From: Pseudomonadota bacterium
Lineage (GTDB): Bacteria > Pseudomonadota > Gammaproteobacteria > Burkholderiales > Gallionellaceae
Direction of reading: 5' to 3'
NCBI GenBank assembly: GCA_021781695.1
Contig: JAJXWG010000043.1
Coordinates: 1 to 9,917 of the forward strand
Length of the DNA stretch: 9,917 nt
Part shown: positions 1-6,669 of the stretch, one piece after another
Position numbering within the stretch: the stretch's first letter is position 1
How the letters are laid out: the number at the start of each line of letters is the position of its first letter
Notes under the pieces: model-generated
What the model was told of the DNA's origin: nothing
Database searches by the model: none
Seen by the model: only the letters and a program-made list of their open reading frames with translations
Position numbers and translations under genes: made by a program

Positions 1-333
1 AACGAAATGACCCGTCACCTGTTAAGCACTGAAGAATTTCAGCGCATGAAGCACGGCGCGATATTGATCAATACCGCAAGAGGCGGGCTTGTGGACGAGA
101 AGGCGCTTTATGACGCGCTGGTATCGGAACGCATTGCCGGTGCGGGATTCGATGTGCTGGGCAAGGAGCCTCCAACCGAAGACTGTCCTTTGCTGAATCT
201 TGATATGCCGAATTTCATATTGACGCCGCATATCGCCTGGTCAGGCAGATCGGCGATGCAGACCCTGGCCGATCAGCTGATCGACAACATCGAGGCGTTC
301 GTGGCAGGCAAACCCGTCAACAGGGTCGCATGA
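1..333 (+). CDS. D-2-hydroxyacid dehydrogenase (glycerate dehydrogenase/hydroxypyruvate reductase type), 3' part
   Basis: The reading frame is open from base 1, so the gene starts left of the window; 110 codons and the TGA stop (331-333) are visible. The family oxidises or reduces D-2-hydroxyacids with NAD(P)H in the cytosol. The visible part is the end of the nucleotide-binding domain and the C-terminal part of the catalytic domain. All three catalytic residues can be placed in the visible segment: Arg27 in NTARGGLVDE, Glu56 in FDVLGKEPP and His77 in TPHIAW. The TPHIAW ending resembles hydroxypyruvate/glycerate dehydrogenases more than SerA or lactate dehydrogenase, and there is no C-terminal ACT domain. 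The ATG at base 7 is an internal Met, not a start. Family assignment is firm; the exact substrate is inferred. Confidence 0.88.
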   Translation, partial: NEMTRHLLSTEEFQRMKHGAILINTARGGLVDEKALYDALVSERIAGAGFDVLGKEPPTEDCPLLNLDMPNFILTPHIAWSGRSAMQTLADQLIDNIEAFVAGKPVNRVA

Positions 334-373
334 CGCAAAACGCACACGCGTAGAAGTGTCGAGCGGGCCATTG

Positions 374-379
374 TAGAAT
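374..379 (+). promoter_or_regulatory. possible -10 element of the phosphatase-fold gene
   Basis: TAGAAT matches the sigma70 -10 consensus at five of six positions. It lies so close to the ATG at 387 that transcription would begin at about 386-387, which would give a leaderless mRNA. I see no Shine-Dalgarno sequence before that ATG. The -35 candidate 17 bp upstream (TAGAAG, 351-356) is poor, so this is tentative. Confidence 0.25.
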
Positions 380-386
380 AGGCGCC

Positions 387-1130
387 ATGCTCAACGTCGC
401 CACCTACAATATCCACAAGGGACTTTCCTATTTCAATCAGCGCGTGGTTTTGCACGAGCTGAGAGACAGGCTGCGCGAGCTTAATGCAGACATCGTGTTC
501 CTGCAGGAAGTGCAGGGCGCGCACACCTTCCATCCCCACAACTTTGCAAACTATCCGGCAGGCGCGCAGCATGAATTCATCGCGGACAAACGATGGCCGC
601 ATTTTGCCTATGGCATGAATGCAGTCTATGCCGCAGGCCATCATGGCAATGCGATTCTCAGCAGTTATCCGATTCTGCGCATGATCAATACCGATATCTC
701 TGCGCATCGCTTCGAGAGCCGCGGTCTTTTGCACTGCGAGATCGAGCTTCCAAAAGCTCGCCGTGTGCATTGTCTGTGCGCGCATTTCGGCCTGTTTGCG
801 AAGGGGAGGCGCACTCAGACTTCGGCCCTGATTGAGTATGTCAAGAATGAGATACCGGCCGATTCCCCCGTCATCATCGCGGGAGATTTCAATGACTGGC
901 GAAACCAGATGAGCGTGGTCATCGAAAAAGAACTTAACATGCGCGATGTGTTCAGCCTGCACGGCGGAAAGCTTGCCCGCAGTTTTCCGGCAAGAATGCC
1001 GATGTTTCGCCTGGACCGCATATACGTGCGCGGCTTCGAAGTGAAGAAGAGCGAGGCGCATTCGGGCGGCGCATGGCAGCGATTGTCGGATCATGCCGCG
1101 CTGTCTGCCAGCCTCATGCTGAATGGTTGA
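387..1130 (+). CDS. endonuclease/exonuclease/phosphatase family protein, YbhP-like
   Basis: A 247-residue protein spanning the whole endonuclease/exonuclease/phosphatase (DNase I-like) fold, a metal-dependent phosphodiesterase/phosphatase. The family motifs appear in order: Asn8 (TYNIHKG), Glu41 (LQEV), the HHGNAILS segment (86-93), His133 (AHFGL), Asp167/Asn169 (GDFND), Asp210 (LDRIYV) and the terminal Asp235/His236 (SDHAAL). All expected metal and catalytic residues are present. There is no signal peptide or membrane segment. It overlaps the following cardiolipin synthase gene by 8 bases. E. coli has the same pair (ybhP followed by clsB), so a role linked to phospholipid or phosphodiester metabolism is likely but inferred; the substrate cannot be read from sequence. 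A 286-residue open frame on the opposite strand (273-1133) is a shadow of this gene. Confidence 0.88.
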   Translation: MLNVATYNIHKGLSYFNQRVVLHELRDRLRELNADIVFLQEVQGAHTFHPHNFANYPAGAQHEFIADKRWPHFAYGMNAVYAAGHHGNAILSSYPILRMINTDISAHRFESRGLLHCEIELPKARRVHCLCAHFGLFAKGRRTQTSALIEYVKNEIPADSPVIIAGDFNDWRNQMSVVIEKELNMRDVFSLHGGKLARSFPARMPMFRLDRIYVRGFEVKKSEAHSGGAWQRLSDHAALSASLMLNG

Positions 1131-2289
1131 CATGCAGCAGGTAGACGGGAATCAGCTTGCACTGCTGCAAAATGGCGCCGCGTATTTCCCGCAGCTTCTG
1201 GCCGACATCGATGCGTGCCGGAGTTTTGTTTATCTTGAAACCTATATCTTCGCCGCCGATGAAACAGGTCGCCTCGTTTGTTCCGCGCTGGAGCGCGCAG
1301 CCAGGCGGGGTGTTTCGGTGCGTGTGCTGATGGATGGCTTCGGATCAGTGGATTTTCCTGCAAACTGGTTTTCTGAACTGGAAGCGGCCGGTGTGCATGT
1401 GCAGTGGTTCAGGCGCGAACTGTACCGCTTCAAGATGCGCCGCCATCGCCTGCGTCGCCTGCATCGCAAGCTGGTTGTGCTGGACGGCGAGGTGGCCTAT
1501 GTCGGCGGCATCAACATCATCGACGATGTCAATCGCAACGGGGGGTCTGCCGTGCCGCGCTTTGATTTTGCGGTGCGCATACAAGGCAGTGTTGCGGGAG
1601 ACGTGCATGCCGTGATGCGCCGTCTCTGGAGTGCTGTGTCCTGGGCCAATGCAAGGGTAAGACGCATCGAGAGGTTCATCCGTGGCAACGGGCGTGGCGC
1701 TGCGTTGCCCAATATCAGCCTTTTCCTGCGCGATAATCTGCGCCATCGGCGCGATATCGAGCGCGCCTATCTGAAGGCGATAGCTTCCGCAAAGCGCGAA
1801 GTGGTGATTGCCAATGCATATTTTCTGCCAGGCCTGGGTTTTCGCAGAACCCTGATCCAGGCGGCCGAACGCGGGGTGCGCGTAATTTTACTGTTGCAGG
1901 GCAAGGTGGAATACCGCCTGCTGCATTATGCGACGCATGCGCTGTATGGCCAGCTTCTCGCGGCAGGCATAGAGATATACGAATATCAGCCAAGCTATTT
2001 GCATGCCAAGGTTGCAGTGATAGATGGTTCATGGGTCACAGTGGGCTCGTCCAATATCGATCCGTTCAGTCTGCTGCTGGCGCGCGAGGCGAATCTCGTG
2101 GTGTCCGATGCAGGGTTTGCCGGCGAGCTGCGCGGCAGGCTGTTTGATGCCATTTCGCATGATGCGTTGCGCATCGAGCCTGCCCGCTGGAACAGGGTGG
2201 GCCGTGGCAGGCATGTCGTCGCCAGATTGAGTTATGCCGCAGTGCGCATGATCATCGGCGTGCTGGGTTATGGAAAAAACGCGGATTGA
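1123..2289 (+). CDS. clsB: cardiolipin synthase, ClsB-type (phospholipase D superfamily)
   Basis: A 388-residue phospholipase D superfamily protein with two HKD motifs: His114/Lys116/Asp121 (HRKLVVLD) followed by GGINI, and His294/Lys296/Asp301 (HAKVAVID) followed by GSSNIDPFS. Two complete HKD motifs form one active site that transfers phosphatidyl groups; cardiolipin synthases make cardiolipin at the inner membrane. There is no N-terminal pair of membrane helices as in ClsA, and the length is near that of E. coli ClsB (about 413), so ClsB is the best match. An alternative donor or acceptor phospholipid cannot be excluded. The ATG at 1123 overlaps the upstream stop by 8 bases; a second ATG at 1132, just past that stop, is also possible. 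Neither has a clear Shine-Dalgarno, which suggests translational coupling to the YbhP-like gene. Confidence 0.88.
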   Translation: MVDMQQVDGNQLALLQNGAAYFPQLLADIDACRSFVYLETYIFAADETGRLVCSALERAARRGVSVRVLMDGFGSVDFPANWFSELEAAGVHVQWFRRELYRFKMRRHRLRRLHRKLVVLDGEVAYVGGINIIDDVNRNGGSAVPRFDFAVRIQGSVAGDVHAVMRRLWSAVSWANARVRRIERFIRGNGRGAALPNISLFLRDNLRHRRDIERAYLKAIASAKREVVIANAYFLPGLGFRRTLIQAAERGVRVILLLQGKVEYRLLHYATHALYGQLLAAGIEIYEYQPSYLHAKVAVIDGSWVTVGSSNIDPFSLLLAREANLVVSDAGFAGELRGRLFDAISHDALRIEPARWNRVGRGRHVVARLSYAAVRMIIGVLGYGKNAD

Positions 2290-2324
2290 CCTGAATTGTT
2301 CTCGTCGTCTGGCGGATACGAGGC

Positions 2325-2330
2325 TATAAT
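2325..2330 (+). promoter_or_regulatory. possible distal -10 element upstream of the S11 peptidase gene
   Basis: A perfect TATAAT stands 35 bp after the clsB stop. No acceptable -35 element lies 16-18 bp upstream (the bases there read TCGTCG), so it would need an activator or is fortuitous. If used, it gives a leader of about 160 nt that contains the palindrome CGGCATGCCG (2360-2369). Confidence 0.3.
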
Positions 2331-2427
2331 CGCAGCCTGTTGGGGTGCGGCAAGTTTGGCGGCATGCCGGTGCAATGGGGGCGCGGAAGATCTTCAGAAA
2401 CACATGGAGCAGGAGCGGCCTGCCTTT

Positions 2428-2447
2428 TGATTTATATTGATTTATAT
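2428..2447 (+). repeat. two tandem copies of a 10-bp AT-rich repeat
   Basis: The unit TGATTTATAT occurs at 2428-2437 and again, perfectly, at 2438-2447. It is followed by a run of eight T (2447-2454). This AT island stands out sharply in GC-rich surroundings, 50-70 bp before the PbpG-type gene, and overlaps the proximal promoter candidate. Confidence 0.7.
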
Positions 2448-2464
2448 TTTTTTTGGGGTATTCT
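2437..2464 (+). promoter_or_regulatory. candidate proximal promoter of the S11 peptidase gene
   Basis: A -35-like TTGATT (2437-2442) is separated by 16 bp from a -10-like TATTCT (2459-2464); each matches four of six consensus bases. Transcription would begin near 2471, about 25 nt before the ATG at 2496. The upstream AT-rich tandem repeat could act as an UP element. This is a sequence-only prediction. Confidence 0.3.
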
Positions 2465-2495
2465 TTTACCTGTCGGGTTTTTGAGTGAGCATAAA

Positions 2496-3692
2496 ATGAA
2501 AAAGATATTGCTGATCTGCGTGCTGGCTGGCAATGCGCTGATTGCGCAAGCGGGCGAAAATGACGGTAATACGGCCGGTGAAAATCAGGCCGTCAGACAT
2601 CATGTCAAACACCACCGCAAGTCCCATCACAAGGCGGTCCATCATCACAAGATCGCCCGCCATCACAAGGCTGTCCATCATTACAAGGTTGCTTCTCACC
2701 ACGACTCGCATGCGCAGCAGGTGAGCGGTTCTGCGGCCGAATCCGCCAAGGTGGCGGCGATTCTGGATGCGACGCCTGTCACGGAGCAGTCTGCCAAGGC
2801 TGTTTTGGCGAATGCTGCAACCGAGCAGGCTGTCGTGGAAAGGCATGACAAGCCGATCGCGGCCCCTGATGCCAGCCTTGCGATGAAGTACGATACCAGC
2901 CTGAGTCTGTTCCAGCCACATTCCAGTCCCAAATTGCTTTCGTCCTTTGCGCTGGTTTACGACGAGCAGACACAGCGCCCGTTGTACACGAAAAATCCAG
3001 ATGCAATCACGCCTATCGCGTCCATCACCAAGCTCATGACGGCGATGGTGGTGCTGGATTCCAAGCCCGATCTGGATGAACAGATCAGCGTGTCTGATGC
3101 GGATCAGGATATGCTGAAGGGCACCCATTCGCGCCTGGGTGTGGGGACGACTTTTACCCGCAGAGAGATGCTCAATCTGGCGCTGATGTCATCCGAAAAC
3201 CGCGCTGCATCGGCACTGGCGCGCAACTATCCGGGCGGAACAGCGGCTGCCGTGGCTGCGATGAACGCGAAGGCGCGAGAGCTCGGCATGACGAACACCA
3301 CATTTCGCGATCCGACAGGCTTGAACAGCCAGAACGTGTCGACTGCGCGCGACCTGGTCAAGATGGTTGCCGCGGCGCGCAATTACAAGCTGATACACCA
3401 ATTTACCACCACCGCATCGCGCCTGGTTGAAGGGCAGCGCGGACGCGAGCTGCGCTTTAACAATACCAATCCATTGGTGAAGAGCAACTCATGGGAAATC
3501 GGTTTGAGCAAGACCGGGTTCATCAATGAGGCGGGGCGGTGTCTGGTCATGCAGGCGCAGATCCGCCAGCGTCCGGTCATCATCGTGTTGCTGGATTCGG
3601 TTGGCAAAAGCAGCCGCATCGGCGATGCGAACCGGGTCAAGAAATGGATAGAAAGCGCGAGCGCACAGGCAGTTTCAATGCACCGCGGTTGA
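2496..3692 (+). CDS. pbpG: D-alanyl-D-alanine endopeptidase/carboxypeptidase (S11, PbpG/PBP7-type) with His-rich N-terminal extension
   Basis: A 398-residue serine peptidase of the S11 penicillin-binding protein family, which trims or cleaves peptidoglycan peptides in the periplasm. The three active-site motifs are present: SITK with Ser176 and Lys179, SEN at 233-235, and KTG at 339-341. The protein ends soon after the catalytic domain, without the C-terminal domain and membrane anchor of PBP5, which fits PbpG (about 310 residues in E. coli). The chosen start gives a clean signal peptide (MKKILLICVLAGNALIAQA, cut before Gly20) and has a GAGTGAG ribosome site at 2483-2489. The frame is open back to 2340, but that would bury the signal peptide. 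Residues about 20-140 are an extra linker: a His/Lys-rich stretch (35-72, 16 His in 38 residues) and then an Ala-rich part. Catalytic identity is firm; endopeptidase versus carboxypeptidase and the role of the histidines are inferred. Confidence 0.88.
   Translation: MKKILLICVLAGNALIAQAGENDGNTAGENQAVRHHVKHHRKSHHKAVHHHKIARHHKAVHHYKVASHHDSHAQQVSGSAAESAKVAAILDATPVTEQSAKAVLANAATEQAVVERHDKPIAAPDASLAMKYDTSLSLFQPHSSPKLLSSFALVYDEQTQRPLYTKNPDAITPIASITKLMTAMVVLDSKPDLDEQISVSDADQDMLKGTHSRLGVGTTFTRREMLNLALMSSENRAASALARNYPGGTAAAVAAMNAKARELGMTNTTFRDPTGLNSQNVSTARDLVKMVAAARNYKLIHQFTTTASRLVEGQRGRELRFNNTNPLVKSNSWEIGLSKTGFINEAGRCLVMQAQIRQRPVIIVLLDSVGKSSRIGDANRVKKWIESASAQAVSMHRG
2625..2696 (+). repeat. 36-bp tandem repeat encoding a histidine-rich 12-residue unit
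   Basis: Two adjacent in-frame 36-bp units lie at 2625-2660 and 2661-2696, encoding HHKAVHHHKIAR and HHKAVHHYKVAS. They are followed by HHDSH and preceded by a looser stretch of the same kind (HHVKHHRKS). The copies differ mainly at third codon positions, so the duplication is not very recent and the protein pattern appears maintained. Confidence 0.8.
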
Positions 3693-3769
3693 ATGCTAAT
3701 GCCCCTGTTTGAAATTACAGTTGTGACGCTGGAAGGTTGACGGGTTGATAATAAACGGAAACAGGCGCA

Positions 3770-4738
3770 ATGGCGAAGAGATTAAGCAAGTTGAAAGTGC
3801 TGGTTGTCGAAGACAGCAAGGTGGCGCTTAAGGCGATTTCCGGTTATATCGAAAAAATGGGTGTTGAACCGTTGCTGGCCGAAAACGGCCGCGATGCGAT
3901 CGACATTTACAACCGCGAACGCCCCGACATTGTTCTGCTCGACATCATACTGCCGGATACCGATGGCTATGAAGTTGCAAAGGAAATCCGCAGGCTGCAA
4001 GGCAAGGATGAATGGACCGCGATCATCTTCCTTTCAGTGATGTCCAAGGACGAGGATCTGGCGCGCGGCATCGAGGTCGGCGGGGACGATTACATCATGA
4101 AGCCGGTAGGTAGCGTGGTGGTTCAGGCCAAGGTGCGTGCGATGTACCGGCTGGTGCAGATGCAGCGCGCGCTGGTCAAGCTGGCAGGCCAGTTGAATGA
4201 CGCGAACCAGGAATTGCAGCGGCTGTCGATGACGGATGCGCTGACCGGCATCGCCAATCGCCGCATGTTTGACTTGTCGCTGGCGCGCGAATGGCGTCGC
4301 TGCTTGAGGCTCAACAAGCCGCTGTCCGTCGTGATGCTGGATGTGGATTACTTCAAGAAATATAACGACAGGTATGGGCACCAGGAGGGCGACGACTGCC
4401 TGGTCGCGATCGCCCAGGAGGTATCGCGCGCAGCGCCCCGTCCGGGAGATCTGGTTGCGCGTTATGGCGGCGAGGAGTTCGTGATGATATTGAGCGAGAC
4501 GACCGAAAGCGGTGCAAACCGTGTGGCCGAGCGCATCCGCCAGCAGGTGACTGAACTGAAACTGCCGCACATGGATTCCCCCTGCGGGCATGTGACGGTG
4601 AGCTGCGGTGTCTCCAGCGTCCTGCCTGCGACGGAACTGTCGCCCGAGATGCTGGTCAAGTCAGCGGACAATGCGCTTTATCTTTCCAAGAATCAGGGGC
4701 GCAACATGATCACCTTCCTGAACTACGGACAGATCTGA
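3770..4738 (+). CDS. response regulator with REC and GGDEF domains, predicted diguanylate cyclase
   Basis: A 322-residue cytosolic two-domain protein. The receiver domain (about 8-130) has the acidic pair Glu14/Asp15, phosphoacceptor Asp58 (VLLDIILP), Ser89 and Lys111 (KPV). A short helical linker (about 130-150) leads to the GGDEF domain (about 155-318), starting at MTDALTGIANRR. The active site is intact as GGEEF (233-237), and an RxxD inhibitory site (Arg224-Asp227) lies exactly five residues before it. It should therefore make cyclic di-GMP from GTP on phosphorylation by a histidine kinase and be inhibited by product. The REC–GGDEF layout is like WspR. No kinase gene is next to it, so the partner is unknown. 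The gene starts 77 bp after the peptidase gene, and the RBS is weak. Its role (biofilm or motility) is inferred from the family only. Confidence 0.92.
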   Translation: MAKRLSKLKVLVVEDSKVALKAISGYIEKMGVEPLLAENGRDAIDIYNRERPDIVLLDIILPDTDGYEVAKEIRRLQGKDEWTAIIFLSVMSKDEDLARGIEVGGDDYIMKPVGSVVVQAKVRAMYRLVQMQRALVKLAGQLNDANQELQRLSMTDALTGIANRRMFDLSLAREWRRCLRLNKPLSVVMLDVDYFKKYNDRYGHQEGDDCLVAIAQEVSRAAPRPGDLVARYGGEEFVMILSETTESGANRVAERIRQQVTELKLPHMDSPCGHVTVSCGVSSVLPATELSPEMLVKSADNALYLSKNQGRNMITFLNYGQI

Positions 4739-4749
4739 GGCATCAGATC
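4732..4749. terminator. perfect inverted repeat across the convergent stop codons
   Basis: GATCTGA (4732-4738) and TCAGATC (4743-4749) form a perfect 7-bp stem with a 4-base loop (GGCA). The stem contains the TGA stop of the REC–GGDEF gene and most of the TGA stop of the outer-membrane protein gene, whose ends are only 9 bp apart. There is no T tract on either side, so it is not a canonical intrinsic terminator. It may protect 3' ends or limit read-through between the converging genes. Confidence 0.4.
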
Positions 4750-5473
4750 AGAAGAACTCGTATTCCAGGCGTGCCAGCAGCGTCCTGGCAGGCGCGCCGG
4801 GATTGACGCCGAACACCACACCCACGCTGTATTCCATCTCTTTCCCGCCGCGGGATCTCAGCTCGCCTGAAAATACCGGCCCGATCTGGTAGGCGTTGTC
4901 GGCAGGCCTCAAATAGACTTCCATGCCGGGCGTATAGGTGGCGCGCCCTGCATTGATGTTGTAACCCAGGCTGTAGGCTGTGCGGTAGGCATAGGCGCTG
5001 CTCTGGCCGCTGCCTACCCCTTTGCCAAAAATGAGATTGAAGCGCTGGTCGATATGTCCGGATATCTTTTCCAGCAGCGGGCCGAATTCGAGGGTGCTTG
5101 GCACGCCTTGCAGCTTGCTGTGCGCGTAGGCTGCCAGGAAACCGACGTTGGCCCAGTATTCGCCCGGGGATGTCAGCTGAAAGGTGTTTTCCAGCTCATA
5201 ACCCGAAGGGTGTGCCTGCCCTCCAGGGTCGCGGTTGAATTCCCCGACATAGACCTCGGCTTTCCACCAGCTCGTGAAGCTGTGTGCCACGGAGATGTTG
5301 TATCCGCTTGCGCCATTAAGCGTGCTGCGTCCGTCCCGGGAATTGTAGCCATATGTTTCCACTTCGCTTTGCCCCTCTACGACGGTGGGCGAATAGACGA
5401 TGTAGTCGTTGTCTGCATGGGCGGTGTTGGCGCAAAGGCAAAGAAGCATGACAGCCCCTGATTTCATTTTCAT
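4748..5473 (-). CDS. predicted outer-membrane beta-barrel protein coupled to the FTR1 permease
   Basis: A 241-residue protein with a signal peptide (MKMKSGAVMLLCLCANTAHA, cut before Asp21). The rest is rich in aromatic and glycine residues with alternating patterns typical of beta strands, and it ends in EYEFF, the C-terminal Phe signature of outer-membrane barrels. I cannot name a characterised family. The start at 5473 is favoured because its ATG overlaps the FTR1 stop as ATGA (5470-5473) and an AGGA sits about 10 nt upstream; it also begins exactly at the signal peptide. The frame runs open to 5647, but that would overlap FTR1 by 178 nt. Tight coupling to an iron permease suggests an outer-membrane channel or accessory for iron or another metal, which is inference. 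EfeUOB and FtrABCD systems have no such component. Confidence 0.72.
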   Translation of the reverse strand: MKMKSGAVMLLCLCANTAHADNDYIVYSPTVVEGQSEVETYGYNSRDGRSTLNGASGYNISVAHSFTSWWKAEVYVGEFNRDPGGQAHPSGYELENTFQLTSPGEYWANVGFLAAYAHSKLQGVPSTLEFGPLLEKISGHIDQRFNLIFGKGVGSGQSSAYAYRTAYSLGYNINAGRATYTPGMEVYLRPADNAYQIGPVFSGELRSRGGKEMEYSVGVVFGVNPGAPARTLLARLEYEFF

Positions 5474-6288
5474 CTGCGTGTATTCCTGCGATTGCTGCCA
5501 TAGGTGCGCATCAGCAAGAAAATGCTCATGAGGGTGCCCACATAGAAAAGGATTTGTATGCCTGATGGGCGCGCTATGTAGCCGATCAATACATGCAGGA
5601 ATTGTCCGAACAAACTGTTCTGGCTCAGGATGCCGGATGTGTTCCATATGCCATTGCCCAATGCGGGCAACAGGCCGACCTGATTCAAGAAGCCAGCGGC
5701 CTGGGCTGCAAGACCTGCTGCCAGAAAGAGGATCAGCCAGCTCGTGACGCTGAAGAAATGCCTGGTGGGGATGCGCAGCAGCCCAAGGTACAGAAGCATG
5801 CCGACTAAGATTCCGGCGGCTACCCCGCCTGCGCCACCCATCAGCATGCGGGTGCCTTGTTCGCCGCCTGTGGCAATTGCCCAGAGAAACAATACCGCCT
5901 CGGATCCTTCGCGCATCACCGCCACCAGCGTGATGATCAGCAATGCGGCCATCGGGCGCTGCCCGGATTCAACGTCTGCGCCGACTGCCTTGACTTCCGT
6001 TGACAGCTGTTTTCCATGGGCGCTCATCCATACGTTGTGCCAGGTCAGCATGATGACGGCACCGAGCAGGATCGCCGCGTTGAGCAGCGCCTGACCGTTG
6101 CCGGAAAATTCGGAGGAGGCGACATTGGCAAGCATGGCCACGACGGCAGCACCCAGAAGTCCCAGCGCTGCACCGGATGCGACCCAGCGCCCGCGATTTT
6201 CGATGCCGCGGCTCGCGCCCAGCACGATGGCGATGATGAGGGAGGCTTCCAGCACTTCGCGAAACATGATGACCGCGGTTGCAAGCAT
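5470..6288 (-). CDS. FTR1-family high-affinity iron permease (EfeU/FtrC-like)
   Basis: A 272-residue inner-membrane protein, close to the usual length for bacterial FTR1 permeases. It imports iron together with an oxidising periplasmic partner. Two family iron-binding motifs are visible: REVLE at residues 10-14 in the first membrane helix and REGSE at 126-130. About seven hydrophobic segments can be followed, including residues 36-56, 68-86, 113-138, 150-171, 180-200 and 244-261; the tail is basic (RTYGSNRRNTRR). The gene begins 2 nt after the cupredoxin stop and has GGGGAA about 6 nt before its ATG. It ends in a 4-base overlap with the outer-membrane protein gene. The three genes are evidently one operon behind the Fur box at 6670-6688. 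Whether it takes Fe2+ with coupled oxidation or Fe3+ cannot be told from sequence. Confidence 0.92.
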   Translation of the reverse strand: MLATAVIMFREVLEASLIIAIVLGASRGIENRGRWVASGAALGLLGAAVVAMLANVASSEFSGNGQALLNAAILLGAVIMLTWHNVWMSAHGKQLSTEVKAVGADVESGQRPMAALLIITLVAVMREGSEAVLFLWAIATGGEQGTRMLMGGAGGVAAGILVGMLLYLGLLRIPTRHFFSVTSWLILFLAAGLAAQAAGFLNQVGLLPALGNGIWNTSGILSQNSLFGQFLHVLIGYIARPSGIQILFYVGTLMSIFLLMRTYGSNRRNTRR

Positions 6289-6290
6289 GA

Positions 6291-6632
6291 TCAGTTCCCC
6301 CTTGCAGGTTTGACGATAACAGTGCCCTGCATGTCGTGGTCAAAATCGTTGAAGAACTGGTAGCTGCCCGGCTCCAATGGCCCGACATAGATGGATGTCT
6401 CGCTATGCCCTGGAACCACGATTTCGCGGGAAAGGTCATAGCTTTCGAATTCGACCGGCACTGCATCCTGATTTCGGATGATGATTTTTGTCCTGCTTGC
6501 AGCCGGAATGTAGAGTTGTGCGGGGCTAAATTTCTGGTGGTCAATGACCAGTGTGGTTTCGGGTTCGCCGGCAGCGAGCACTGGGTTATTCAGCAGTGCT
6601 GCCCCTGCCAGAAGGGATATTAAGAGTCGCAT
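6291..6632 (-). CDS. periplasmic cupredoxin-domain protein of an iron uptake system (EfeO-N/FtrB-like)
   Basis: A 113-residue secreted protein: signal peptide MRLLISLLAGAALLNNPVLA (cut before Ala21), then a single small beta-sandwich of cupredoxin type (about 27-108). Features typical of the EfeO/FtrB class are the FSPAQLYIPA opening, a VPVEFES segment (59-64), the VPGHSE turn (73-78) and a FDHDMQG end (97-103). The protein contains no cysteine, so it cannot hold a classical type 1 copper site; His99, Met101 and acidic residues (Glu61, Glu63, Asp98, Asp100) are the likely metal ligands. In FtrABCD and EfeUOB such domains are thought to oxidise or pass iron to the permease, and this gene lies directly before an FTR1 permease. 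It is first in the operon with a good ribosome site (AAGGAA, 6638-6643 on the minus strand). No P19-type protein or EfeB is visible in the window. Confidence 0.85.
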   Translation of the reverse strand: MRLLISLLAGAALLNNPVLAAGEPETTLVIDHQKFSPAQLYIPAASRTKIIIRNQDAVPVEFESYDLSREIVVPGHSETSIYVGPLEPGSYQFFNDFDHDMQGTVIVKPARGN

Positions 6633-6669
6633 GTTGTTTCCTTGTATGAAATGATCTGAACCTCATGTT

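Noticed and set aside
1123..1131. Frameshift or fusion between the phosphatase-fold and ClsB genes
   Set aside because: Both proteins are complete with all motifs; the 8-base overlap is an ordinary coupled junction.
273..1133. A 286-codon open frame on the minus strand
   Set aside because: It lies opposite the phosphatase-fold gene, whose catalytic motifs are complete; its own translation shows no recognisable domain and reflects the codon bias of the plus-strand gene.
2340..2420. Possible tRNA or structured RNA beginning TTGGGGTGCGG just after TATAAT
   Set aside because: No cloverleaf, no T-loop sequence and no CCA end could be found.
2340..2495. N-terminal extension of the S11 peptidase frame by 52 codons
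   Set aside because: It would place a clear signal peptide internally, and a good ribosome site precedes the ATG at 2496.
3694..3712. TGCTAAT half-site resembling a Fur box after the S11 peptidase gene
   Set aside because: Only one half-site matches; the other side (GCCCCTG) has no resemblance to ATTATCA.
5474..5647. N-terminal extension of the outer-membrane protein by 58 codons
   Set aside because: It would overlap FTR1 by 178 nt and bury the signal peptide; the ATGA overlap at 5470-5473 explains the start better.
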